Below, one piece after another: positions 35,181 to 47,216 of a stretch of 64,000 nucleotides of DNA. The stretch covers positions 75,937,429 to 76,001,428 of the forward strand of contig CM049312.1 of NCBI GenBank assembly GCA_026874595.1, written 5' to 3'. Both the position numbers and the translations under genes were made by a program. The notes beneath the pieces are model-generated. The model ran no database searches, had not been told where the DNA came from, and saw nothing but the letters and a program-made list of their open reading frames with translations. Position 1 is the stretch's first letter; each line of letters begins with the position of its first letter. This DNA is from Sipunculus nudus (lineage: Eukaryota > Annelida > Sipuncula > Golfingiida > Sipunculidae).

Positions 35181-35944
35181 GCCGATCGTCACCATGTCGA
35201 CTTGGACTTAAATTCGACACCTACCAAATTCAATCGTCATTGGAAAGGCTACTTCCGGGTGATCAGGAAGTACTTAATGTTGACCTTTTGAACTATGTGC
35301 TATGGGTTGATTTGCATATACATGATGTCTTCTATAATATTCCAAAAAAGGATTTGTTTAAACGACCGGTTAAAATTGAATGTAATAGGATTTCTGTAGG
35401 GTCATCGTCCTTTGTGTCCAGGGGTGTCTTGAGAGACCAAATGGATGACAGGACACTGGCCTACCAGGACATGATGATGGTAGCAGTTGACAAAGTAAGC
35501 AGACGACCAAGAAAGTTACCGCCAGAATTTTTCAGCCTGCACGACGAACGCGTGTATAAGACGAAGCCACCAAAACATAGGCGATTTGATCCTTCAACAT
35601 TGTCTAAAGTCCCGTTTACTTACGAATTTGTTACTTCTGACACTGATATGGATCTAAATATGCATGTCACGCGCAATGTTTACGTCAGACAGATTTTAAA
35701 CTGTTTCAGTGAGGCATTTTTCTTGGGCCATTTCTCGTCATTAAAGGAAAACCTTGGTGACCTGAAGTTCAAAAGGTGCGAGGTTCTCCATCTTGGAGAT
35801 TGTCGAGCCGGACAGAAACTTGCCGTTCATATATATGTTGGTCAAGAGAACTCCCGAGTGTTTTATTTCAGGATTGACAAGGAGAGAGTGACTATTGCGG
35901 AAGCCATTTTGGAATTCCATCTGGAATTTCACAGTAAACTATAA
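35181..35944 (+). CDS. acyl thioesterase-like copy 2, exon 2
   Basis: Acceptor 'tttttttcag' at 35,171-35,180; 764 nt, exactly the length in the other copies; open to a TAA at 35,942-35,944. About 89% identical to copy 3 over 254 residues by hand count (29 differences). Keeps VGSSSFVSRGVL, LAYQDMMMVAVDKVSRRPRKLP and DMDLNMHVTRNVYVRQ. AATAAA at 36,266-36,271. An intact long exon behind a frameshifted first exon suggests very recent loss, a sequencing error, or use of another first exon. Same likely hot-dog thioesterase role as copy 1. Confidence 0.7.
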
Positions 35945-36265
35945 CTTGTTTATGAGAGGATCAATAAGGATATTGGGTGGCGATATGTGCATATTTAACG
36001 AATGATATAAAAAAAAGTGCATTTGTTATGATGCTGGAGTAAAAATCACTGTAATCTGCCGCGTGGTCTTTTAATAGGATAGCTTAAAACGCAAAGCTGA
36101 CCTTAAAACTGCCGAGAAACATGTATTAATCGCTCTTTTTAAGACCGTGTACCTTCACAAGAATCTACTGCATGTCCACCATTATGCTCCAAATTATTTT
36201 TGTTTTAATTCTGTGTTGCGATATATGCTTTGCGAAGAAAGTGCACGATCATACATGTTGATATC

Positions 36266-36271
36266 AATAAA
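36266..36271 (+). terminator. polyadenylation signal, copy 2
   Basis: AATAAA in 'tgatatcaataaagatt', about 320 bases after the stop; same context as in copies 3 and 4. Confidence 0.65.
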
Positions 36272-36562
36272 GATTCCGTTTATTACAGGAAGACATCATA
36301 TGTGCTTTTTTAAATTGTATAAATGTAGATTTTAACTGAACAGAATACCAGTGCAATGTTGGCGGCTTGTTAATGTTATATACCGTTAATCCGCCCGTAT
36401 CTTTGCAGATTTCAAGCTGTAATGACGGCAGCTCAGGCAACAACAATACTAAAAGAACAGTGACGTCAATTTATCTTCAAGGGTGATTGGGGGATTATTT
36501 ATAGGTGTAGGTTGGAGAAATTTGGTAGTTAACCTAAACAAATATTAAAATATCTCATTGTC

Positions 36563-36622
<60 letters not shown>

Positions 36623-37743
36623 ATCTTACTCTCTAAAGAGAAGGTTGAATGATATTAGCGCCCCTGGAAAAAAAGTTTTAATCAAAATAGTCTGGAAATA
36701 TATGAAACAATTAAACAAGTATGCATTTTGGGCATAAGATAACCTTTCTCTGGTTCTGTTTAACACATAAGATGATGTTAGGTAGGCATTATATTATCCC
36801 AGGAGACAATGGTAGCGGTTTGGTTGGTCAATCAGCCTTAAAGGTGACACTCCAACATGATAATCTCTGTCACACTTGCTTCAGATGGGTCGGCTGGCTC
36901 TTTGGTCTGTGTGTCCTGCTTTATTCTTTTTTCTATCAGCTGGTAAGATCTCCTTCTTTGCCGCTCTTTACACACTTCCTCATCATTGGCATAAAAAAAA
37001 AAAAATTGTTGATGATATGTTGACGTAATATCTGCCGACCGAGATGATTTTGGCGTCTTTACTAATCTTCAAATTTGGTCGATCACATAATTTGACAATG
37101 TCATGTCTGTTATCAAATATTTCAGTAACAGAATTTGATGTCAGCATAACCTGTTTTGAAATACAAAGATATCTTTTCCCCTTTTTCCTGTATATGTAAG
37201 AAAAGCTTCATTCTCAAGCTTTCTAAAATGCTCGGCAATTATATAAAGCAAGTGCAATGTAATGAGTAAGAATCAAGTTTAAACTTTTCAAAATTCATTC
37301 TCATTGGAAATCACAAACTTTTATGATTTTAAATTATTGCATAAATAGTGTAATGAATGTAAAACATCTCACTTATAGATAGCTTCTTCTATTTATTATG
37401 TGACAGGGCAGCAGATGAAAGCTGCAAACGTTACAACCTGATTTTCACAAAATCTAAAATGGTGTTTTCTCTTTCTCTATTTTATTCTTGATCATCCACT
37501 ATCACAGAGGGAACGTCAGGCCCTTTGGTTTCTGGTTTTGTTGGACGACAGACTGTGTCATCACTATAGCTAAGTTGATTTATAGCCATCTGAGCTAAAA
37601 AATCATATACAGGTTGTTCACCGTTCCAATAAGTTCACAAGCAGTTTGTACCAAATTAACTATACACGGCCCGTCACGGGTACCAGTATATACACTGATA
37701 CGGTAGAATACATGCATATTACTTTGCGCCATTTTTTACTCCC
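36272..37743. other. flank after copy 2
   Basis: Contains (AT)n at about 36,567-36,618. 36,640-37,020 and 37,040-37,740 match 48,920-49,320 and 49,790-50,420. The 100-residue frame at 36,721 is not conserved in the paralogous block and is not called. Confidence 0.5.
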
Positions 37744-37864
37744 GCAACAAGATCACAGTACCTGAGTGTATCAGCACTTTGCACCGTACCACGGGTCCTG
37801 TCTTTCAAGGTCGGCCGCTACACACAGCACATGAATACTACATTAGAGGGTATCTACTTAAAAG
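37744..37864 (+). promoter_or_regulatory. recurrent module 3 (candidate promoter/5' exon)
   Basis: GCAACAAGATCACAGTA, 'gtatcagcactttgcaccgt', 'ggtcggccgcta', then CTTAAAAG|GTATGT. Lies downstream of copy 2 and upstream of copy 3. Confidence 0.4.
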
Positions 37865-38130
37865 GTATGTATATTGAAAAACACTATACAACTATCTCGG
37901 GATAACGTTAATGAAGTTCATGCATCTGAATTTACTTAGTTTGCCGCAATATCATAACTGTAGAATTTCACATGAACTTTGAGAAATCAATTTGTCATAG
38001 AGGTTCCAAAATGAGATGGAATCAATGCGCTGAACAATTAATAGAATTCTATTATATTTATGAACTGCTCAATCGTTTGTGCTAACCTGTCAAATATAAA
38101 GAGTTCTGACCTGATATAGGGTCCCTTCTA

Positions 38131-38778
38131 TGTCCCAAAAATGGTTGTTTTTTCGCAAAATCTAAGGGGCATAGGGAATTTTTGTAGCTGTAAATATTAC
38201 AGTCTCAAATGAGTATTTATTTTACGTGAGTGCATTCATATATGAATATATATATTTACATATATATATAATTTTTAACGTAGATAATGGAACTGTTTTT
38301 GTCTTTCCTTTTTTCCCTTATCGGATATTTGAGGTTACGTTTATCCAAAAGAAAACCATAGACTGGCCCCGGATCGTTTGGCGGCTTCGATGTTTTCACT
38401 CAGTGGGGCTTTTACCTGTTTTAACCCTATACTGAACACTTGTAGTGATCATAGCCCTTTGGGAATTTTCGGTCAATTCTAGTATTCTCGTATGCGCTTT
38501 GACGATGGTGCTACCTGATTTATTAATTGTCTGTGCCTTTTTAGACTGCCTTAGACTACGCAGCATTGACCACTTGTAGGAACGCTTGCAGACCCCTTTT
38601 TGAATCCAATCAATGCACCTTGTACTGTGCCATTCTTCAGTTATGTGCAGCAAAGGCACCTGATAACCTGTAATTATCATGCACCTAAGGATTATCATCA
38701 CAGTACCGTTATAAACCATATATACTAGTTCAACCATCAGTCATACCTGATGAGTGTAACAAACTGCGAAGTAGGAAA

Positions 38779-38827
<49 letters not shown>

Positions 38828-39099
38828 AGTGATAGGAATTGGTTTTATAGTCATAATCGATGACTGAAAAATAAAAACTGATGATCGATTATTAACCGAA
38901 TATTTTATGCACTTTTTCTATTACCTTGAAATCTGCTTTACTTAAAACATAAACTCATCAAACTGATGAATTCAGTTGAAAGCTCACCAACTGGGTCAGT
39001 CTTGTTTCATAATGCCTTTGAATATGCTACAAATGATTTGCGCAGGATTGTAGGCCTAGATATTCCCTCTTGAAATCCTCAGTTCTTTTGTTTTTATAA
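38131..39099. other. non-genic stretch
   Basis: (AT)n at about 38,786-38,822; the minus-strand frame at 38,396-38,737 has no recognisable domain. Confidence 0.4.
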
Positions 39100-39678
39100 C
39101 ATAGTTTTTAAAACCTGTAAAATGCGTGTCATGCACTTGTGAAAAATAAACTGGTAAATAATATGTTTACCAAGTCCTAAAGTTGTGTGTATAGGGAGCA
39201 TGATATCACAGTAATGCAGTTCTTTTTGCCCGCTTGCGTTTTCCATGAAAAGGTATTATTGAAGGGAAAGTGACAAAACTGAGAATATTAATATTATGAT
39301 AGGAGAAAAGCTTTTTATATTTATATATACATGCGATTCATTTGTATCTTATAAAATATTTGTTTTTATCTATGTTTGTTGGATTTTATCGATTTGCACT
39401 TTTACTCTCATTTGCATATTACCCGTTTTTGCGTTGAGACAGGTCCGCTGGACTTTGTTCAGGGTTGGGATTGTTTACTGCCCATGTTCTCTGTGATCGC
39501 TATTTCGCAATTACATCACACATTTCTAAGGATATGTGGGAATATATGGAATATAGTCTCCGTTAGAGCATATTTTGAGTCGTTTCCTAAATTCCATTGC
39601 CAAAAAACGTACATGTTCGAATTTGACCACACAGCAATTTCTTGATAACGGTTGAGTGCCATCACCATCCTTTATAAA

Positions 39679-41555
39679 TGTAACGACTGAGTCAGCATTC
39701 TGGTGTTCGAGTTATCACCCACGTTTACATCGTTGTCACCCTGCCCTTTTTATAGGTTGATGTTCAGCATATACACAGGAGGACTGTCCCCTTTTTGTTT
39801 CCATTGGTTATAAGCACAGCTGGGAAGCAGAGCAGTCGTTACATTGCCACGTTTGTCGTCAAACTCGAAGTAATTGCAACTAACCCCCGTTATTTGATAC
39901 AAGCGTACATGGTAATTAAGTTTATTTGTTATTTCTGAAGTTATATTTCCATGTATTTTATTTGTTATATCTGTAGTTATTTCCATGTATTACAAGTATT
40001 ATATATATTGTAGTGAATCTAGACCAGTCATGAACTGTCGGTATTGTAGGTCAGTGTGGCATATAAACACATGCTGACTTCGAGGATATAGCTATGTTAT
40101 GTGTTTTCAGCCACACCTGAATGTCTTTCTGAACTTAAGGAGTAATAACTTGTAGTGGAAATTATTTTATCTTTCTTCATTGATGTGTCTCTGCAGTGTT
40201 ATAACTAGACTAAGGATTGTTATTTCTGTGAAATGGAACAACCTGTTATTATTTAGCTATTGGATTAAATTTTGCTAGAATATTATTACCAGTTTTTTTT
40301 CTCTCAACCAATATAACCTGTTGCTATTACCGGCTTTTTGACTGGGGACAAATGAATAAAAGAACTGATGGCGTTCATTGTCTTCATTCTGACTTCTTGA
40401 TGGGTCAGACCGCGGGCGGGTCTGCCCTAGTAGGACCCCCCCAAACTCCGTTCAGCAAGCGCACTCTCTCTCTCTCCGTTCATAATTTCCCGATCAACCC
40501 AAAAATACCTTATATCATATGCTTTGGCCTGTCAAGGATCACCGAAAATGGTCACTGGAACTGAATAAGTTCTATTAATGCAAAAGGGTACGTGAACTTT
40601 CTGTATGCATAACATTCATGTTACCTGTGGGAACTTATTAACATATAAACTGACAATCATCTTAACTTGAACAATGAGGTTACACAAGTAACACCTGTAT
40701 GATCTGTTGCATATAAAATATAAAAAAAATGTATTCTTGAAATAAATACTTTATAGTCCTGACTACCCTTTATTGAAATAAGCTGTACCATGCTGACAGC
40801 CTCATGCTACGATTCTCTCGGTCAGCTACACCTGACCTTGTGTACCTATACGCCTGCCTAATTTGGCAAGGTCGAGCACGCTCAGGGGGTATGCCCAATA
40901 GCTGACCAAATCAGCCTTATACTTAGTCACATTACCCTGCATCCTAGCCACACAATTAAACCTAAGGCTTAAACTGAATTCTTAAATCCTTATGGTAATA
41001 ATATTCTCATACGTTAAATTACCGAGACTTTTATCTTAAGTTAATAGTTTAAGTAAATATGTAAGTGTTTATCACAGGCTATACACAAGTTATCGGTCTT
41101 TAATGTGTAACAACAGATGCACGTCATATGGAAACCATATGATGATTCTGTTATATAGTTTACTGGATACTTTTGCTGTATTTAGTAATATACTTATTAC
41201 AAACATATATGCTGTTGCATGTATACAGATTTGTCGACATATAACAGCATGTATACTTATAGTCATTATTGAGAAATTAAGTTTATTTCTTTTATATATG
41301 TCATTTAAATTTGCAATATGCATTAGCCAGTAAAGATAATAAGTAGTTTCTTTATACCCAGACAGCTTTATAGGTCATTTGGTTATATAGTGCATAGGCA
41401 CTTACATAAACCATGTCTATTCATGGGAAAGAAGTAGAGATCTTACAACTATATTTGTTTGCTTCAGTTTCACGTAGCAGGCAAGTATTGCCTGAGGAAT
41501 AAAGTTACTGTAAGGACATCTGCATGTAGTTTCATTTGTCAAATGGGGAGTTACA
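39679..41555. mobile_element. LTR-like insertion, possible solo LTR
   Basis: About 1.88 kb beginning TGTAACGACTG and ending GGGGAGTTACA, inverted TGTAAC/GTTACA ends. It is absent from the matching place in the left block (about 29,822, between 'atcaccctcctttt' and 'agattgatacaaattattctg'). Flanks 'ttataaa' and 'tataaa' suggest a short target duplication. An AATAAA at about 41,500, close to the right end, fits an LTR read on the plus strand. No coding frame of note. Could also be a non-autonomous element of another class. Confidence 0.5.
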
Positions 41556-41893
41556 ATAATATAAATTGATACAAATTATTCTGATAAGGAGCTGGCACAA
41601 AGATACACTCCAGGCTACCTTGCTTTTGTTTGATAAAATTATAAGGAGAACTGAGTACAATATAACTAAAAGTTTGTGTTTTATACCTATATCAACCAAT
41701 CATAAAACTTAAGCCACCTTCCATTCGACAGATGATGCTAAAGGCCTACAATTCCATATCAACACCTGTGCATACACCGTTTCAGTGAAGAGTTTGCCTA
41801 CACAGGCAGTTTGTACCGCAATGACTTCACAGAAAACAAGTTCAAGGACACACTTAAAAAAATGCAAACTAAACGGAGCTATTTTTTACAGCT

Positions 41894-42013
41894 GCAACAA
41901 GAGCATTGTATCAGCACTTTGTCCCGTACCACTGATCTGATTTATTATCGTGACGTCTGCAGTTCGTGACGTCTGTAGTCGGAACTCTATACGTTCAAGT
42001 ATATATATAAAAG
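41894..42013 (+). promoter_or_regulatory. recurrent module 4 (candidate promoter/5' exon)
   Basis: GCAACAAGAGCATTGTATCAG, 'actttgtcccgtaccac', 'cggaactctatacgttcaag', then ATATAAAAG|GTATGT. Nearest module upstream of copy 3 exon 1 (43,996). Confidence 0.4.
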
Positions 42014-42619
42014 GTATGTAAACATTTGACAGATTAATATAATCCTGTCATTCACAGCTAACCCCCCCCCCCCCCCAGTCTCAGTCTCTCTAAAGTCTGT
42101 TATGTTAGAATTTTAAGCGTACATACGACAGAAAATGTCAAGTACAGGGTCGTAGCGTGACCCCCGTGTGTGTGTGTGTGTTTGGACTGGCACGGTCAAT
42201 TATGGTCTATAGATAGCTGTCAGCCGCCTGTAGACATACACTAACAAACACATATATACAGGGACGAAACGTCACATGACCTAATGTATCGGCTGCTCCG
42301 CCGCCTGCCCATATATTGATTTAAGAGCACTAAAATGCCATAAAATAATGTAGGGCTTAATTAGCTTTGTTTTTACTGATACGGACATTGTGTAATTGAT
42401 CATTTTGTACCAAGGGACCTTAAATACAAAACCCATCAGTAACACATTGGCGACAATTTCAAAGTGCATTTTACCTCAGACATTTATGTATTTTGGTTCA
42501 TGAAGACTCGGATCTTACAGCCAATAGCCAAAACAACATTCGCAGTGAGTACATATATGAAGCGACGTCATGTATATAATATATATTTCTCTACTTTTAA
42601 TGAATAAACTCATTTTTAG

Positions 42620-43500
42620 ATCAGCTGACTTTCAGTCATGCTGCGCTATAGCGATGGGTCCGTCTGTCCGTCCGACCGTCCGGCCCTTAGCAGGGCACAA
42701 ATCGTAACCGAAGGGGCTAGGGTCATGAACCCTATGCAGTCTTAGGGTTCTAAAAAGATATCCTTGCAAACCTGAAATTGGGTCACTGTGACCTATGTTC
42801 TCGAAGTTTTAGGGTGTGTTTGCACCCCCAAGAAATAATTCTTTTAGCCAAAATTTTCATCCGAAACCTTCCATCTTTCACATACAGCTCACCTACCAAC
42901 AGGGAAAGAACCATATTTTTTTTAGGTCAGAAGGTCAAAGGTCAAGGTCACAGGAGCCACTTCTTTGAAAAGCCTGTGGATGCATTTTAAGCCAAAACTT
43001 TCATCCCAAATCTTTGATCTTTCACACATAACTCACCTACTAAGTAGGAGAAGAATCCTATAGATTTTGAGGTCACAGGGTCAAAGGTCAGGGTCACAGG
43101 ATCCACTTCTTTGAAAAGCCTGTAGATGCATTTTAAGCCAAGTCTTTCATCCCAAATCTTTGATCTTTCACATAAAGCACACCTACTAAGTGGGAGAAGA
43201 ACCCCTATAGATTTTGAGGTTACAGGGTCAAAGGTCAGGGTCACAGGATGCACTTCTCTGAAAAGGTTGTGGACACATTTCAAGCTAGACTTTTCATTCT
43301 AAACCTTCCAGCACTGATATCGCTTCTCTGCAAACTGGGGAAAAAACTTGTTAATTTTGAGGTCAAATGTCAGGCACACAGCACCCTCTTCTTGCGTGGA
43401 GACATTTTCAGAAACACTTTTCAATCTATACCTTCCATCTGCCATATATGGCTTACCTACCAATAGGGGAAGAAGTTCAAAAGGTCAAAGGTTACAATAT
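42620..43500. repeat. GGTCA-rich dispersed repeat
   Basis: Opens with CCGTCTGTCCGTCCGACC, then 'agcagggcacaaatcgtaac' (shared with 50,820-52,480), followed by about four units with 'aggtcacagggtcaaaggtc'. At 42,924-42,950 there are four AGGTCA hexamers in direct orientation. Confidence 0.75.
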
Positions 43501-43995
43501 TAAATTCATCCTAAATGCTGAAGACCGACTGTTTAAACCGTCGGGCTCAAGGTATGAACCACGGTCTTGTTTCACCACTTTGATGGGGTGACGGGGAAAC
43601 GAGCTGGCTGAATACTTAACCGCGATAAATTTGAATAATTAGTATGGTAAATAAACCATGGCTCCTTATTTAAATTATTCTGTATCTGTAGGCTAAGAAA
43701 ACATTAAAACAAAGCTTATGCCAGTATATCAAGGTGTTTCAAGGGGCGATTGGTGCAGTTCTGAACATAGACCCTTCAATGATTGATATTGTTTCACTTA
43801 AAAAAATAATCTTACTTGGTTGCCATAGTAGTAATGTACTAGTAACGTTTTTTTTTAACTAATACATGATTGAAAGAATTGAACATACTTGGTTCATTTT
43901 TAATTTGATAAAACTGAATCTTTACGCTGATTTTGCAAAGTATACCGTTTTTCAAACTTCACTGATACATATGATATATCTTTGTATATTACAGA

Positions 43996-44071
43996 ATGGC
44001 CAGGGCTGGCAGAAGGAACGAGTGCGTATTCAGACTCCCATCACTTTCGTATGATGACTTTGACTTAACAG
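43996..44071 (+). CDS. thioesterase-like copy 3, exon 1
   Basis: ATG one base after 'tatattacag|a'; reads MARAGRRNECVFRLPSLSY and DDFDLT; ends 'acag|gtaaga', phase 1. 76 nt and open, unlike copy 2. The intron to 47,217 is 3.1 kb, enlarged by a DNA transposon, and starts with an ATA/AAT microsatellite. Confidence 0.75.
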
Positions 44072-44177
44072 GTAAGATTACTATAATAATAATAATAATA
44101 ATAATGATAATAATAATGATAAAAATACTATTAATGAAATTACTATTAATTACAATAACAATAACGATACATATAAT

Positions 44178-45763
44178 GGGTATTTCTACAAAAAATGTCG
44201 CATTTCATGTCCCGAAACTATATTTGTTACTGAGAAATTAGCAAATGCTAAAAATGACATGAATTACCATTAAGATTGTTGCTAAAGATATAACCATTAT
44301 TATGAGATAAAAATAATTCAAATCGGGACAGAAATACATACAGAAAAAAAGCTGCAAATGTTACTATACCCTTAAATTTCCGTTGTCCCTTTCTCTCGGA
44401 TCTTAAATTCAAAACAGCGTTTTTCTGTAACCACTGTTCCATTTATATAGATTTTTTTTCCACGTTGTCACAGCGGTGAAAGTTTATTAAGATGATATTT
44501 TTGCTTGATTTTTCCTGACCGTTTTGTTTTTAATACAAAAATTTTGATATAAAAAGTATGTCTCCCAAAATATACTCGGCACCGTTACCTGACCTTTTGA
44601 CCTTGCAGCGCGTGAACAGAAACCACTTTGCTGATGCAGGGAGCAGCGTTTATTAGAGTTCAGGAAATTTTGTACACATAATCCACAATTTAATTTAGTA
44701 ACTGCCATATCAGTGTTCTCTGTTCATCATTAAAGGGTTAAAAAAATCACCGTATGTTTATTTGGACTCGACACCGTTACACCTGCGAAAAATTAAGCGT
44801 CACATATAACACTTCGAAAATGGCTTCCTCTTGTTGTTCATATAGTGATAACTCGTGCTGCCCTCTTAGGGACGGTATGGAAGTAATTTTTGTCCTGCAT
44901 TTGACGTATAGATGAAAAAAACTCAGCACCGTTACCACTCGAAACCGTTACCTGCATGAAAAATAACGGTGTCGAGAGCAAGGTAACGGTGTCGAGAACT
45001 TGGTATTAAATCCAAATTATTGAAATAGAATTTGAAACATATTTTGGGATAAATATTTTAAACATTTGCGTTTCTTCTATTCAAACAGGCATTTGCTAGT
45101 TTTAATACATAATACTGGTATTCAAGTAGTCACTACGGTTATTTTTACTTCAGAAGCTCGACTCCGTTACCTATGCTCAACACCGTTATCTATGCTCAAC
45201 ACCGTTACCAAGAGGATTTAAAACCATGTTTAAATTTTATTTTCTGTGCATTCAAAGAAATTAACAAGGTATTTCGACTCAAATTCTGAAGGTAGATGTA
45301 CCAAAGTACTTTGTCTGGTAAATCTCTGCAAATGCACCCCTCTGGAAGCAAAAATAGGTATAAAGACAATTTTTGTTTTCAAAAGTTAATTAAAAATAAG
45401 AAAATATGTTCTTTTTTACACACTTTTTTTTGTTAAATTCATAACTGAAATTTATGTTTTGATTTTATCAAAGGCTATTAATTTTAATTTTATCGAAAAT
45501 CACAAAAAAATCTAGTCAAAACAATTTCTGAAATGTGCAAGTGAGATTTTACTGCGTGTAACGGTGTCGAGAAAAAGGTTCATATTTTCCCCTAACCTGG
45601 ACTATTTATAAAAAAAATGAAACTGAAAAGTGCACTACTTGCATTATTTTACAATTCTAACGATATTTTTCTACAAATTAAGTTTTGTTATATCAAAATC
45701 AAGATTTAAAAAAAAAATCACCAAGAAAACCCTTGAAATGCGACGTTTTCTGTAGAAATACCC
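44178..45763. mobile_element. DNA transposon with 28-bp inverted ends and internal motif array
   Basis: The left end (44,178-44,205) starts GGGTATTTCTACAAAAAATG. The right end (45,736-45,763) is its inverse, with two mismatches in 28. TAAT flanks both sides (44,174-44,177 and 45,764-45,767). About ten copies of CTCGACACCGTTACC or its inverse lie inside, at 44,574, 44,767, 44,922, 44,938, 44,963, 44,982, 45,157, 45,176, 45,195 and 45,559. No transposase frame is seen, so it is non-autonomous. Repeated internal motifs of this kind resemble the transposase-binding arrays of En/Spm-like elements, but the end sequence is not one I recognise. Confidence 0.85.
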
Positions 45764-45767
45764 TAAT

Positions 45768-46746
45768 AATGACTGGATGTAACAATAAAGAAGTGTAAAA
45801 AAAATGTTAAAAAAAAACAAACAAACAATATATACACGTTCTCCATATAATCTTATATCCTGGAAGCTCATACCAAGAAAGAGGTATTGGTATAAAAACT
45901 AATTATGGTGATTGAGAATAGAAAACTCTGATGGATATAACATATGTAATGACACACAATGGTGAATAACAGGCAAGGAACTATGTGGCAGAATACAGCA
46001 AAGACATACATTAATCTTCACACTCTTGGCCTCATTAATTTAAACCTGTTATAACAGTAGGGCGCCAATTAGAAACAAAGTTGAATGATCTGACTCACAA
46101 GGTTATATCGAACCCCATGAATTCTTAGTTTAATGCGTGTCAGGTTGTAATATTATTTAATATAAACAATATCCAAGAGGCTAACAGTGTTAATGTCCTA
46201 ATTGAGTTCTTCAATACCTATGGTTTTCAAGTATGTATACACGTGAGCATATTAGTGGGCGCACATGTGCACTTAATTATAGACGTGCTTTAATAGACAT
46301 GTATTTATAAATCCGTAAACAATATCTACAAACCCTATGTGTCCCTGCATATGAATAACATACATTATAATATGATCATTTATAAATGAACTTAAAGATT
46401 TTTGCCCCTTCAGGAATTTCCACACAGAAGCAAGCTGAGCTGGCTTAGCACGGACCTATCGTCGTGCAAAATATAATAAACACTGTGTCTACATGGCACT
46501 CTAGTCGAGCCCACGCGTAAGTTCCAGCTGGTAGCACCGAAACACCAAATGACCTGTATTTGTACACAGGGTTCACAATTCCTCTCTTATACCGCTAATT
46601 TCCGGCAGCTACCTGGCGGTAACATGTATTAACAGACATTTAACAGACCATTTTACTAAGGTATAAACTTACAATGCCCCTAGATTTTTTGGAAAGCTGA
46701 ACCAAAAGGAAAGCTAAATTACCTGTATAATAAACTCCACGGAACA
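45768..46746. other. rest of copy 3 intron before the duplication
   Basis: AT-rich. From about 46,628 it matches the copy 2 intron (34,600 on): 'acatttaacagacca', 'aaaggaaagctaaattacctgtata'. Confidence 0.5.
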
Positions 46747-47216
46747 TGCCCCACGGTGTGTTGGATGCCTCAGAAAAATATATATTCCCTTAATACTGAC
46801 CGGAAGAATTAAGCGATCAGTATTACACAACCAGAAATTTATAACCACTTTTTTTGCCTATATCTCGGGTATTTCAGCTAACAGAATCTTGTGTAACACG
46901 AAATTCGTCTGCAGCAGGTTAAGGGAACCCTGTCTTGTAACCTTATATAATAAATTATCAAGGAGCCTCTAATTAGATAAATTTTCAATTTTGAGTTATG
47001 TTTCGAGCGTATCCTGGTCTGTCCTGCGAACATATTCATAATAATTTGTGACTTACTAAAAGGAACGTGTCGACTTTCAAATGATACGCTCATCAGCTAT
47101 GTGCACACCTGCTGTCATATACTTGCCTTTGTAAAATGCGCAAATCATATATAATGTTATAGTCAAGTTTCAATGGTTGTCGTGTGTAAAATCATTTCAA
47201 AATAATTCTTTTTCAG

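Larger units (their letters stand above)
29230..38130 (+). repeat. older segmental duplication, left block (with copy 2)
   Basis: Non-coding and coding parts match 39,100-50,820 in the same order: 'aaatgcgtgtcatgcacttgtga' (29,260 and 39,120), the module at 30,151-30,540 and 41,894, 'ccacggtcttgtttcacc' (33,678 and 43,560), the gene, and 'gagttctgacct' (38,100 and 50,788). Divergence is clear, so this duplication is much older than the 8.76-kb one. Confidence 0.75.
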
